NCBI GenBank assembly: GCA_018363915.1
Contig: JAGZMY010000004.1
Coordinates: forward strand, 1-64,000
From: Anaerococcus vaginalis
GTDB taxonomy: Bacteria; Bacillota; Clostridia; Tissierellales; Peptoniphilaceae
Direction: 5' to 3'
DNA: 64,000 nucleotides
Positions within the stretch are counted from its first letter, which is position 1, and each line of letters opens with the position of its first letter. The notes under the pieces are model-generated. The model had not been told where the DNA came from, made no database searches, and saw only the letters and a program-made list of their open reading frames with translations. Below are positions 7,715 to 15,803 of this stretch, in pieces. The position numbers and the translations under genes are program-made.

Positions 7715-9331
7715 TTATGCAGTAATTATTTCCAAATCTTTTTCTACATTTGTAATTGGCGAAATATTAAAATTTTCCACCAAGAAATTTACAACTGTTT
7801 TTGACAAAAATGCTGGGAGAGTTGGTCCAAGATGAATATTTTTTACTCCTAGACTTAACAAAGCCAATAAAACTATTACAGCTTTTTGTTCATACCATGC
7901 TATATTAAATTCAAGTGGCAAATCATTTACTGATTCAAGTCCAAAAGCATCTTGTAATAAGAGTGCAGTTTTTACCAAAGAATATGAATCATTACATTGA
8001 CCAGCATCTAAAACTCTTGGAATTCCATTTATATCTCCAAGATTTAATTTGTTGTATCTGTATTTTGCACAGCCTGCTGTTAAAATCACATAATCTTTTG
8101 GCAATTTTTCAGCAAATTCTGTGTAATATGATCTGCCCTTGTGTCTTCCATCACAGCCTGCCATTACAACAAATTTTTTAATATTTCCAGCCTTAATTTC
8201 TTTTACTACATCGCCAGCAAGTGCTTCAACTTGATTGTGAGCAAAGCCTCCAACAATTTTTGTATTTTCTAAATTTTCTGGAGCCTTGCAAGATTTTGCC
8301 ATTTCTATTATTTGTGAAAAATCTTTTTTGCCATTTTCATCCGCTTCTATGTGTTTTGCACCAGGGTATCCTGCATTTCCTGTTGTAAATAACCTATCAA
8401 GATAGTCATTATCTTTTTTAAGTGGAACTATACAGTTTGTTGTCATCAAAATTGGTCCATTGAATTTTTGGAATTCTTCATTTTGGCTCCACCAAGAATT
8501 TCCATAATTGCCGTGGAAATTTTTATATTTTTTGAATTTTGGATAATAATTTGCAGGAAGCATTTCTGAGTGGGTATAAATATCTATTCCCAAACCTTTT
8601 GTTTGTTCAAGCAACATTTCCATATCATTTAAGTCGTGTCCAGAAATTAAAATTCCAGGATTATCTCCAGCAGAAAAATCAACTTCTGTAATTTCTGGAT
8701 TTCCAAATTTTTCTGTGTTTGCCTTATCCAAAAGCTCCATTGCCATAAGACCATGTTTTCCAGTTTCCATTGTTAAATTTATTAAATCATTAATATCTTT
8801 ATCATCTTTTAAAGTTTTTTCCAAAGTTTGGGCGATAAATTTATCAACTTCTTCATTTCTGAAACCTAAAACATTTGCGTGATGATTATAAGCTGCCATT
8901 CCTTTTAAGCCATAAGTTACAAGTTCAACCAAAGACCTTTCATCTTCATTTATTATATTTAAAACTCCAACTTCAATAGCTTTTCTTTTTAGCTCATCCC
9001 TATCATCACTTGTATATTTTGCTGCATCAGATAAATTTTCAATTTTATTTTCTTTTATTAATTTATCCTTAGCCTTTATAGTTTCTTCTACCTTTCTTAA
9101 AATATCTTCCTCATCAAAATTTGCATTTGTGATTGTAACAAACATATTATTTGAAATTAAATCATAATATTTAGAATCAACTTCTCCAATTTTATTTACA
9201 ACCTCACTAAGTCCTTTTGTAACATAAATTAATAAATCTTGGCTGTTGGCAGTATTTTCATTTTTCCCACAAACACCAACTTTCGTACAACCCTTGTTGC
9301 CAGCTGTTTCTTGACATTGAAAACAAAACAT
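7715..9331 (-). CDS. hcp: hydroxylamine reductase / hybrid-cluster protein
   Basis: A 538-residue Fe-S protein, normal for the family. The N-terminal ligands Cys3, Cys6, Cys15 and Cys21 (CX2CX8CX5C) are the arrangement typical of strict anaerobes. The C-terminal half carries the hybrid-cluster regions, for example SGHDLNDME, NCIVPLK, AGCDGRHKGR, LTAGCAKYRYN and DAGQCNDSYS. Family members reduce hydroxylamine and, physiologically, NO, and take part in protein S-nitrosylation chemistry. No separate NADH reductase (Hcr) is adjacent. The gene has its own promoter with a Crp/Fnr dyad and its own terminator. It is likely induced by nitrosative stress or anaerobiosis. Confidence 0.97.
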   Translation of the reverse strand: MFCFQCQETAGNKGCTKVGVCGKNENTANSQDLLIYVTKGLSEVVNKIGEVDSKYYDLISNNMFVTITNANFDEEDILRKVEETIKAKDKLIKENKIENLSDAAKYTSDDRDELKRKAIEVGVLNIINEDERSLVELVTYGLKGMAAYNHHANVLGFRNEEVDKFIAQTLEKTLKDDKDINDLINLTMETGKHGLMAMELLDKANTEKFGNPEITEVDFSAGDNPGILISGHDLNDMEMLLEQTKGLGIDIYTHSEMLPANYYPKFKKYKNFHGNYGNSWWSQNEEFQKFNGPILMTTNCIVPLKKDNDYLDRLFTTGNAGYPGAKHIEADENGKKDFSQIIEMAKSCKAPENLENTKIVGGFAHNQVEALAGDVVKEIKAGNIKKFVVMAGCDGRHKGRSYYTEFAEKLPKDYVILTAGCAKYRYNKLNLGDINGIPRVLDAGQCNDSYSLVKTALLLQDAFGLESVNDLPLEFNIAWYEQKAVIVLLALLSLGVKNIHLGPTLPAFLSKTVVNFLVENFNISPITNVEKDLEIITA

Positions 9332-9391
9332 AATAAAATCCTTTCTTTAATATCTACTCTATTTTTATCTTCTCTTTGATCTTACAATCCT

Positions 9392-9433
9392 ATAATACAA
9401 GAAAAAAGATTATTAATCGGTAACCTATGTTAC
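9392..9433 (-). promoter_or_regulatory. hcp promoter with class II Crp/Fnr-type site
   Basis: The perfect dyad GTAAC-CTAT-GTTAC lies at 9420-9433. A TATTAT -10 box on the minus strand is at 9392-9397, and there is no recognisable -35 box. If transcription starts about 7 nt past the -10 box (near 9385), the dyad is centred at about -41.5. That is the classic position for a Crp/Fnr activator replacing the -35 element. Confidence 0.72.
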
Positions 9434-9443
9434 AAATTAAAAA

Positions 9444-10922
9444 TTATTTTTTATCTTCAAGTTTTTTAAGATGAGCATTGGCAGCTTTAATATATTCTTC
9501 CATAACTTTTATTCTTGCATATTTTTTAGAATTTCCCTCAACAATTATCCAAGGAGCATAGCTGGCATTGGTTCTTTCAAGCATTTCGTTCATTGCCTCA
9601 ATATAATCATCCCATTTGTCCCTGTTTCTCCAGTCCTCATCTGTAATTTTATATTGCTTATCAGGCTCTCTTTGCCTATCCTTAAACCTTCTTAACTGCT
9701 CATCCTTATCAATTGTTACAAAAAATTTCAAAAGCAAAGATCCGTGGTCGTAAATTTGCTTTTCCATATCAAGCATTTCATTATAGGCCCTGTCCCATTC
9801 ATTGGTTTTAGCAAAACCTTCAACTCTTTCTACCATAACTCTTCCATACCAAGATCTAGAAAAAATTCCTACATAACCATCCCTAGGAAGTTTTGTGAAA
9901 AATCTCCACAAATAATTTCTTGATAATTCTTCCTTTGATGGAGCAGAAATTCCATGAACACTGTAGAGTCTTGGATCAACTTCTTTAATCAATCTTTCAA
10001 TAGCACCATCTTTTCCAGCAGCATCAACCCCTTCAAAAACCAAAACTTGGCTGACACCCTTTTGGTAAAATTTGTACATTAATTTAGCAACTTCATCTTG
10101 TAGCTTGTCCTTTTTTTCCTTATACTCATCATCAGAAATAGATTTAGAAAGATCAATATTTTGTAAAATATTAGAAGAAGAAATATAATCTCTTTCTACA
10201 TTTTCATTTTCTTCCCTTTGCCTAATAATTCTTTCCATTCCTTGACTAATCCTATCAAGAGCAAGACCCAAAACTTCCTTACTAGCAGCTTTTTTATTAT
10301 TAGCATCTATAATGTCCCATCTTGCATAAGAAAAATCACTAGCATCCAAAGATTTTTTAAAATGTTTTTCATAATCCTTGTAATTTTTTTGTTGGTCCAA
10401 GTCCAAACCATCAATATAAAAATCTTCTTTGAAAGAATTTTCCAAGTTTTCAATTCTTTTTTCCTGTTCCTTTTTATCAACATTTAAGAAAAACTTCAAA
10501 ATAATTGTTTGATCATCAAATAAAGCCTTCTCAATAGATTTTATAGAATCAATTCTTTTTTGAATTTGTTTATCAGACAAATTTCTCTTTTCAAAAATTT
10601 TATAATAAAAAGACCTGTCAAAAATTTTAATCTTTCCCTTTTCAGGAACATTTATCCAAAATTTCCTTATAAAAGGATACAAACTATCAAAAGATTCATC
10701 CTTATCAAAAACTTCAACATCAAAATTTTTAGCAGCAAAGTCACGACACAAGTCCTTAATAACAAAACCACGCCCAGAAGACTCCCATCCATCAACAATA
10801 ATTAAAATCGGAATATCCAAATCATTACAAATCCTAGCAACCCTACCAAGCCTTTCGGCAAGCTCAGAACGCTTAAAATTTTGAAATTTCATTTTTCTAT
10901 CAACACTAATTAAATTCCCCAT
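9444..10922 (-). CDS. pap: two-domain polyphosphate:AMP phosphotransferase (PPK2 class II)
   Basis: The 492-residue protein contains two PPK2 domains in tandem (about 10-230 and 255-490). The C-terminal copy has the intact Walker A-like FEGVDAAGKDG, the lid and Walker B-like FSRSWYGRVMVERVEG, and WRNRDKWDDY. The N-terminal copy has the altered loop VDGWESSGRG and is probably structural. Two-domain PPK2 enzymes of this type convert AMP to ADP using polyphosphate. The start follows AGAGGTGA closely. It lies upstream of hcp in the same direction but is separated by the hcp promoter. It may help scavenge AMP when ATP is scarce. Confidence 0.9.
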   Translation of the reverse strand: MGNLISVDRKMKFQNFKRSELAERLGRVARICNDLDIPILIIVDGWESSGRGFVIKDLCRDFAAKNFDVEVFDKDESFDSLYPFIRKFWINVPEKGKIKIFDRSFYYKIFEKRNLSDKQIQKRIDSIKSIEKALFDDQTIILKFFLNVDKKEQEKRIENLENSFKEDFYIDGLDLDQQKNYKDYEKHFKKSLDASDFSYARWDIIDANNKKAASKEVLGLALDRISQGMERIIRQREENENVERDYISSSNILQNIDLSKSISDDEYKEKKDKLQDEVAKLMYKFYQKGVSQVLVFEGVDAAGKDGAIERLIKEVDPRLYSVHGISAPSKEELSRNYLWRFFTKLPRDGYVGIFSRSWYGRVMVERVEGFAKTNEWDRAYNEMLDMEKQIYDHGSLLLKFFVTIDKDEQLRRFKDRQREPDKQYKITDEDWRNRDKWDDYIEAMNEMLERTNASYAPWIIVEGNSKKYARIKVMEEYIKAANAHLKKLEDKK

Positions 10923-11042
10923 AAAATCACCTCTTTTGTAATTATTACCCCAAAATTATTTATTTTTAAAAAAATTGAAATTCCAAGATTTTTTTCTATG
11001 TTTAAAAATACTTAATAACTTATCTCTTATTAGACTTAATAA

Positions 11043-11074
11043 AAAAGATGCTACCAATTAAGGTAACATCTTTT
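11043..11074 (-). terminator. terminator of the PTS/glycosidase operon
   Basis: Arms AAAAGATGCTACC (11043-11055) and GGTAACATCTTTT (11062-11074) pair with one G-U-type mismatch. On the minus strand they are followed by TTTTTTATT. It lies 35 bp past the GH1 stop codon. Confidence 0.85.
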
Positions 11075-11109
11075 AAAATATTTTTTCTTAAATCTAAGCG
11101 AGCGCTTTT

Positions 11110-12447
11110 TTAACTATAATTTTCAATGAAATTTTTGTACCAATATCCGCTTTTTTTGATTTTTCTTTCAAGGGTATTAAAGTCTACTCCTATTAATCCA
11201 TATCTTTTTTGATATCCATTTGTCCATGATAATAAATCAATTACAGACCACACATAATAAGCACTTATATTTATATCTTTCTTTTCTTTTAAATACTCTA
11301 TTACTTCTATATGCCTTTTTATATAATCAATTCTTTCATCGTCTTCAAAATTTCCATATTTATCAGGCTGATCATCAAATCCCATTCCATTTTCAGCAAT
11401 TATAATTTCCATATTTTTATACTTATTTTTAATATGAAGTAAAAGATCCAACAAGCCTTCAGGATAAATTTCCCAATCCCATTTAGTGTACTGACCGCCT
11501 GGAACTTTTATAAAATTAAATTTGTCTTCAATAAATTTAGATTCTAAATTACCAGCTTCTACAACTCTTCTCATATAATAATTTATACCTAAATAATCGC
11601 CTATATTTTCTTTCATTAACTTTTTTTCTTCGGCTGTTATTTGTGGTGAGTTGAAATTACTTTTGCAATATTCTAGCATATTTTTCGGATATTCTCCTAT
11701 TGTTGCTGGAGAAATATACCAATCGCATAAATAATCTTTTGCAAAATTTAAAGCTTCAATATTTTTTTCATTTTTTTCTAATAAATAACATGGCATTGGA
11801 TTTAATACTATTCCAATTTTTCCACTTAATTTCATTTGTCTAAATAACTCAATAACTCTTGCACTTGCCACATTAAAATTATGAGATACTTGAATGGCTT
11901 CGCTATAAGAATTTTTCATTTGTGGTGGATGACTAGCTTGAACATATCCTTCTATAACTTCTGACATAGGTTCATTTATTGTTGCCCAAAGTGGAACCTT
12001 ATCACCAAATTCCTCAAATAAAATTTTGGCATAGCTAACAAAATCGTCAATTATTTCTTTATTTAACCATCCGCCTTTTTCCATTAGAGCTTGTGGCAAG
12101 TCCCAATGATATATAGTTACAAATGGAACAATATTATATTTTAATAGTTCATTAATTAAATTTCTATAATAATTTAATCCTTTTTCATTTATTTTACCGC
12201 TTCCATTAGGTAATATACGTGCCCAAGAAATAGAAAATCTATAAGTTTCAAGTCCAATTTCATGAAATAATTTTACATCTTCTTTCATACGATTATAATG
12301 ATCCACTGCAATATTCCCATCATAACCTAAGTCATTTTTTTCATAAAAAACATCCCAACTTGTCAGACCTTTTCCATCTTCTCTAACGGCTCCTTCAACT
12401 TGGTAAGCAGCTGTTGCTGCTCCCCACAATGTTTTATTCTTTACCAA
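11110..12447 (-). CDS. GH1 6-phospho-beta-galactosidase / 6-phospho-beta-glucosidase
   Basis: A 445-residue cytoplasmic GH1 enzyme. The acid/base is Glu159 in ATINEP and the nucleophile is Glu352 in IAENG. Near the C-terminus SWTNGYQKRYG aligns with the Ser/Lys/Tyr set that binds the 6-phosphate in LacG-type enzymes. A phosphorylated substrate is therefore likely, in keeping with the PTS genes. The start is TTG at 12447, inside the last codons of the EIIC gene. A strong AAAGGAGG lies 9 nt upstream and there is no ATG before the conserved LWGAATAAYQ. It is the last gene of the operon. The split between galactoside and glucoside cannot be settled by eye. Confidence 0.9.
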   Translation of the reverse strand: MVKNKTLWGAATAAYQVEGAVREDGKGLTSWDVFYEKNDLGYDGNIAVDHYNRMKEDVKLFHEIGLETYRFSISWARILPNGSGKINEKGLNYYRNLINELLKYNIVPFVTIYHWDLPQALMEKGGWLNKEIIDDFVSYAKILFEEFGDKVPLWATINEPMSEVIEGYVQASHPPQMKNSYSEAIQVSHNFNVASARVIELFRQMKLSGKIGIVLNPMPCYLLEKNEKNIEALNFAKDYLCDWYISPATIGEYPKNMLEYCKSNFNSPQITAEEKKLMKENIGDYLGINYYMRRVVEAGNLESKFIEDKFNFIKVPGGQYTKWDWEIYPEGLLDLLLHIKNKYKNMEIIIAENGMGFDDQPDKYGNFEDDERIDYIKRHIEVIEYLKEKKDINISAYYVWSVIDLLSWTNGYQKRYGLIGVDFNTLERKIKKSGYWYKNFIENYS

Positions 12448-13807
12448 CTTCTGATTCCTCCTTTAACAATTGTTTCTCGTATGTTTTGAAAAATGGATAC
12501 CACATAAAAATATCCAAAACAATTAGAAAAATTATCCAAAAGAAAGCTAAGATACTCATAGTTGCTATGGCAGCACCAATAGGAGCTGGAGTTGTCCAAG
12601 GAACATAAGTGTATGTTTTTCCTAAAATATCTAATTTCATCATAATATAAGTTAAAATTCCATTAACAGTTTGAACTCCAATAAAAGGTATTGCTAATAC
12701 TGGATTTAAAACAATAGGAACTCCAAAAATAATTGGCTCGTTAATGTTGAATATAGATGGTAAAATTGCCAACTTACCTAAGGTTTTCATCTGTTTATCT
12801 TTACTTCTTAGCATTAAAATATTTAATCCTATAGTAGCACCTGCCCCACCTAATATCATAAAAAATGCACGGAATGGTTCGGTATAAATAAATTCTGGTG
12901 CTAAACCTTTTGTTACTGCTTCTGCATTGGCTGCTAAATTTCCTAGTTCAAAAGCTCCAACTAAACCACTGACAATTGATGATCCGTGAAGACCAACTAC
13001 CCATAACAATTGAGTTACAATTGAAATCAAAAATATTCCTACTACTGAATCAACAGCAAACACAAAAGGTGAGAATAATTTCTTTATTAAATCTGGGATT
13101 AACAATCCACCAGTTAAAGATTGTACCAATAAACTAATTAGAAAAATACCAACAACATTAACTACCAAAGGAATAATTGATGCAAATGATGCTTTAACAG
13201 GTTCTGGAACAGCATCTGGCATTTTTATAAGAAGTCCCCTATCTTGTAAAAATCTTGTTGACTCCGTTATTAACAAGCCTATAATTATAGCTGTAAAAAT
13301 TCCTTCTGCTCCCAAATAATTCATTGGTAAAGCCATACTTTGTCCTTCAAGAGCTTTTTCAATAGTTTTTGATTTGTTTAATATATCTGAAAATACAACA
13401 AGATTTGAAGGTGCTGATGTTATAAGAAATGAAACTGCTGCAATAATCATTGTATTCATTGATTGCATTTTATAATGTTTAGCAAGTGAGTTTGAAATTG
13501 CCATACATACAAATAGAGCCATTAAACCCATTGATGATCTAAACAAAAGTTCTATTCCTAAACCATGTTGTATTGCCCATTGCTTCCATACAATTAAAAA
13601 TTGAAAAAATATATTTGTAGGTTTCATAGTTTCCAAATTTACAGGAGGTGATGTTACAATTAATGTCATTCCACCCAATAATGCTAAAGGTGTAGCAGCT
13701 ACCATTCCATCACGAATAGCTTTTAAGTGAGGTTGATTTGAAATTTTTGCACCTAAAGGAACTAATTTATCGTTTAAAAACTTATTAAATTTGTTATTGC
13801 TTTCCAT
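12434..13807 (-). CDS. PTS EIIC, lactose/cellobiose family
   Basis: A 457-residue membrane permease of the Lac/Cel (PTS_EIIC_2) family with about ten hydrophobic segments. Family-like features are the N-terminal LVPLGAKISNQPHLKAIRDG, the substrate-site loop WVVGLHGSSIVSG and the late FNINEPIIFGVPIVLNP. It moves a disaccharide-type sugar and hands it to EIIB for phosphorylation. The start follows AAGGAG. It overlaps the GH1 gene by 14 bp. It lies downstream of the fucosidase gene, so EIIA-EIIB and EIIC are split by a glycosidase gene. Confidence 0.93.
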   Translation of the reverse strand: MESNNKFNKFLNDKLVPLGAKISNQPHLKAIRDGMVAATPLALLGGMTLIVTSPPVNLETMKPTNIFFQFLIVWKQWAIQHGLGIELLFRSSMGLMALFVCMAISNSLAKHYKMQSMNTMIIAAVSFLITSAPSNLVVFSDILNKSKTIEKALEGQSMALPMNYLGAEGIFTAIIIGLLITESTRFLQDRGLLIKMPDAVPEPVKASFASIIPLVVNVVGIFLISLLVQSLTGGLLIPDLIKKLFSPFVFAVDSVVGIFLISIVTQLLWVVGLHGSSIVSGLVGAFELGNLAANAEAVTKGLAPEFIYTEPFRAFFMILGGAGATIGLNILMLRSKDKQMKTLGKLAILPSIFNINEPIIFGVPIVLNPVLAIPFIGVQTVNGILTYIMMKLDILGKTYTYVPWTTPAPIGAAIATMSILAFFWIIFLIVLDIFMWYPFFKTYEKQLLKEESEVGKE

Positions 13808-13810
13808 TTT

Positions 13811-15136
13811 TTACTCCTTTTTATTTTTTCTTAAAACTATTACATCATAATTAATAATTTGATTATAATATTCATACTTATTATTTATTAAAAGTTTTCC
13901 ATCACTAATTTTGCAATTATTTTCTACTCCCAATATATCTACATTATTTCCTATTTCTTTCAAAAATTTATTTTCAATTTTAAATTCATTTTCTTTTTGC
14001 GGATTTATGAAATAATAATTAAATTCTTCATTTGTAGTACTATTAATAAATTTAAAATTTGCTCTAGTATTAAATATGGCTTCTCCACAAAATTCTAGCC
14101 ATCTTCCTACTTCTTTTAGCCTTTCGACCTGTAATGTTGGTATTTGTCCATCTGCTCTTGGTCCAATATTTAATAAAAAATTTCCACCTTTAGAAACAGT
14201 TTTATATAATTTTTTAATTATTTCTTGACTTGTTAGATAGTCTTCTAGTTTTTCTAATCTATTATATCCGTATGATTTTCCTATCCCCCTACTTTCTTCA
14301 AATATATGATGATCTTCTAAAACCTTATCATTGTATTCGGTTGAAAAATAATCACCGTGCTTTCCTTCCATCCCTTTATAAAATCGATCATTAACTACTA
14401 CTTCATCTTTTACTGGAGATTTGTTGTACAACCAGTATAAAAATTCTCTAATTTTAACTTCATCTTCCGTTAAATCCCATTCTCCACCGTCGGCAAATAT
14501 TAAACTAGGCTTAAATTTATTTACAATTTCATATAATTGTTTTTGCAGTACTTCTTTTAAATAAACTTCCTTAGATAATCCATATTTTTTTACATCTTTC
14601 ATTGGTATGAAATATCTTCCATCACATCTGTGAGATGGAACACTCTCCCAATCAATAATTGAATAATAAAGCCCAAATTTTATGCCTTTTTTTCTAATAG
14701 ACTCTGACAATTCTTTTACTAAATCTCTATGAGGACCTATGTCTGCACTATTCCAATTGACTTTGTGAACATTATCTGTTTTCCATAAACAAAATCCATC
14801 ATGATGTTTTGATGTGAGTACAGCATATCTGGCTCCTGAATTTTTTATTATTTCAGCAAAAGAATCAGGATCAAATAATTCAGCTTTAAAATCATATCCA
14901 AATTCCCTATACTCTTTATTTCCATAAACTTTTTTATGAAATGAATCTTTATTATCGCCATAATTTCCATAAACTGTGGCATAATACCATTCTGCATAAG
15001 AACCAAATTGTTTATCAACTACAGTTTTATATGAAGGAACACTATATGGACCCCAGTGGATAAAAATTCCGAATTTTGCATTTGTGTACCAATCAGGCAA
15101 AGAACGATTATCTAAATAATCCCATGAATTTTTCAT
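13811..15136 (-). CDS. cytoplasmic GH29 alpha-L-fucosidase
   Basis: The 441-residue protein begins MKNSWDYLDN and has GH29 hallmarks: FGIFIHWGPYSVPSY, AEWYYATVYG, YAVLTSKHHDGFCLW, GLYYSIIDW, LIFADGGEWD (probable nucleophile Asp) and NFLLNIGPRADGQIP. There is no signal peptide, so it acts in the cytoplasm. A longer reading from a TTG at 15154 overlaps the EIIB stop. The ATG at 15136 has GAGG at the right spacing, so I chose it. Lying between PTS EIIB and EIIC genes, it should cleave fucose from a PTS-imported glycan. The released fucose can enter the fuc pathway at 35-45 kb. Confidence 0.93.
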   Translation of the reverse strand: MKNSWDYLDNRSLPDWYTNAKFGIFIHWGPYSVPSYKTVVDKQFGSYAEWYYATVYGNYGDNKDSFHKKVYGNKEYREFGYDFKAELFDPDSFAEIIKNSGARYAVLTSKHHDGFCLWKTDNVHKVNWNSADIGPHRDLVKELSESIRKKGIKFGLYYSIIDWESVPSHRCDGRYFIPMKDVKKYGLSKEVYLKEVLQKQLYEIVNKFKPSLIFADGGEWDLTEDEVKIREFLYWLYNKSPVKDEVVVNDRFYKGMEGKHGDYFSTEYNDKVLEDHHIFEESRGIGKSYGYNRLEKLEDYLTSQEIIKKLYKTVSKGGNFLLNIGPRADGQIPTLQVERLKEVGRWLEFCGEAIFNTRANFKFINSTTNEEFNYYFINPQKENEFKIENKFLKEIGNNVDILGVENNCKISDGKLLINNKYEYYNQIINYDVIVLRKNKKE

Positions 15137-15143
15137 TCTATCC

Positions 15144-15464
15144 TCATTTACCAATATTTTCTAGGATAATATTTTCCATATTTTTGACACCCATAGGTGT
15201 TGGGGCATAAGCATTAAAAGGTGTTTGAGCTATAATTTTTCCAAATTCGTCTGCATTTTTCTTATATTCATCAAAATACATTCTAATTTGTGGGCTCAAT
15301 AGTATCATAGAATACTCATCAGATTTAAAAATATTTTCACTATTTGAAATTGTAGTTGCTTCTACATATATTTCATGTCCATCCTTTTGCAATTGCTTAG
15401 TTACTTCTTTCGCCATTAAAGAACTAGACAAGCCTGCATTACATACAAGAATTACTTTTTTCAT
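15144..15464 (-). CDS. PTS EIIB, lactose/cellobiose family
   Basis: A 106-residue EIIB protein beginning MKKVILVCNAGLSSSLM, with Cys8 as the phosphorylated cysteine in the standard loop. The second part, MILLSPQIRMYFDEYKK, is also typical. It takes phosphate from the EIIA encoded immediately upstream and passes it to the sugar carried by EIIC. The start lies 26 bp inside the end of the EIIA gene, with GGAGGGG as SD, so the two are coupled. The fucosidase gene starts 7 bp after its stop codon. Confidence 0.94.
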   Translation of the reverse strand: MKKVILVCNAGLSSSLMAKEVTKQLQKDGHEIYVEATTISNSENIFKSDEYSMILLSPQIRMYFDEYKKNADEFGKIIAQTPFNAYAPTPMGVKNMENIILENIGK

Positions 15465-15795
15465 ATTCCCCCTCCATTTTTTGTAATTTTTTATTTAATT
15501 TTATCCACCTTTTTGCATTTTCCATTGCCATGGTAGCCATTGTAAGATGATCTTGTGCATGGACTAATATAATGTTTATTTTATTTTTTTCTCCATTTGC
15601 TTCTTCTGTGAGCATATTTGTTTGAATTTCATGACATTTTATAAATTCATCATTAGCCTTTTTTAATAAAGACTCAGCTTCATCAAACTTATACAATTCT
15701 GCAGCATCCATTGCTTCTGATGATAAGCTTCGACTTTCACCTGCATGGACAATTATATTAAAGACTAACTCGTATACTTTTTGATTTTCATCCAT
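15439..15795 (-). CDS. PTS EIIA, lactose/cellobiose family
   Basis: A 118-residue all-helical EIIA protein. The VHAQDHLTMATMAM segment contains His79 and His83, and the family's phospho-His lies in this HAQDH motif. The N-terminal VFNIIVHAGESRSLSSEAM is also characteristic. It receives phosphate from HPr; no ptsH/ptsI is in this window. The SD (GGAGG) lies in the end of the upstream regulator gene, 9 bp away. Confidence 0.93.
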   Translation of the reverse strand: MDENQKVYELVFNIIVHAGESRSLSSEAMDAAELYKFDEAESLLKKANDEFIKCHEIQTNMLTEEANGEKNKINIILVHAQDHLTMATMAMENAKRWIKLNKKLQKMEGEYEKSNSCM

Positions 15796-15803
15796 AAAAC
15801 TAC

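Noticed and set aside
11096..11107. Short dyad AAGCG-AG-CGCTT near the GH1 stop
   Set aside because: The 5-bp arms with a 2-nt loop cannot form a stable hairpin; the real terminator is at 11043-11074.
15137..15154. TTG extension of the fucosidase gene
   Set aside because: It overlaps the EIIB stop region; the ATG at 15136 has GAGG at the right distance.
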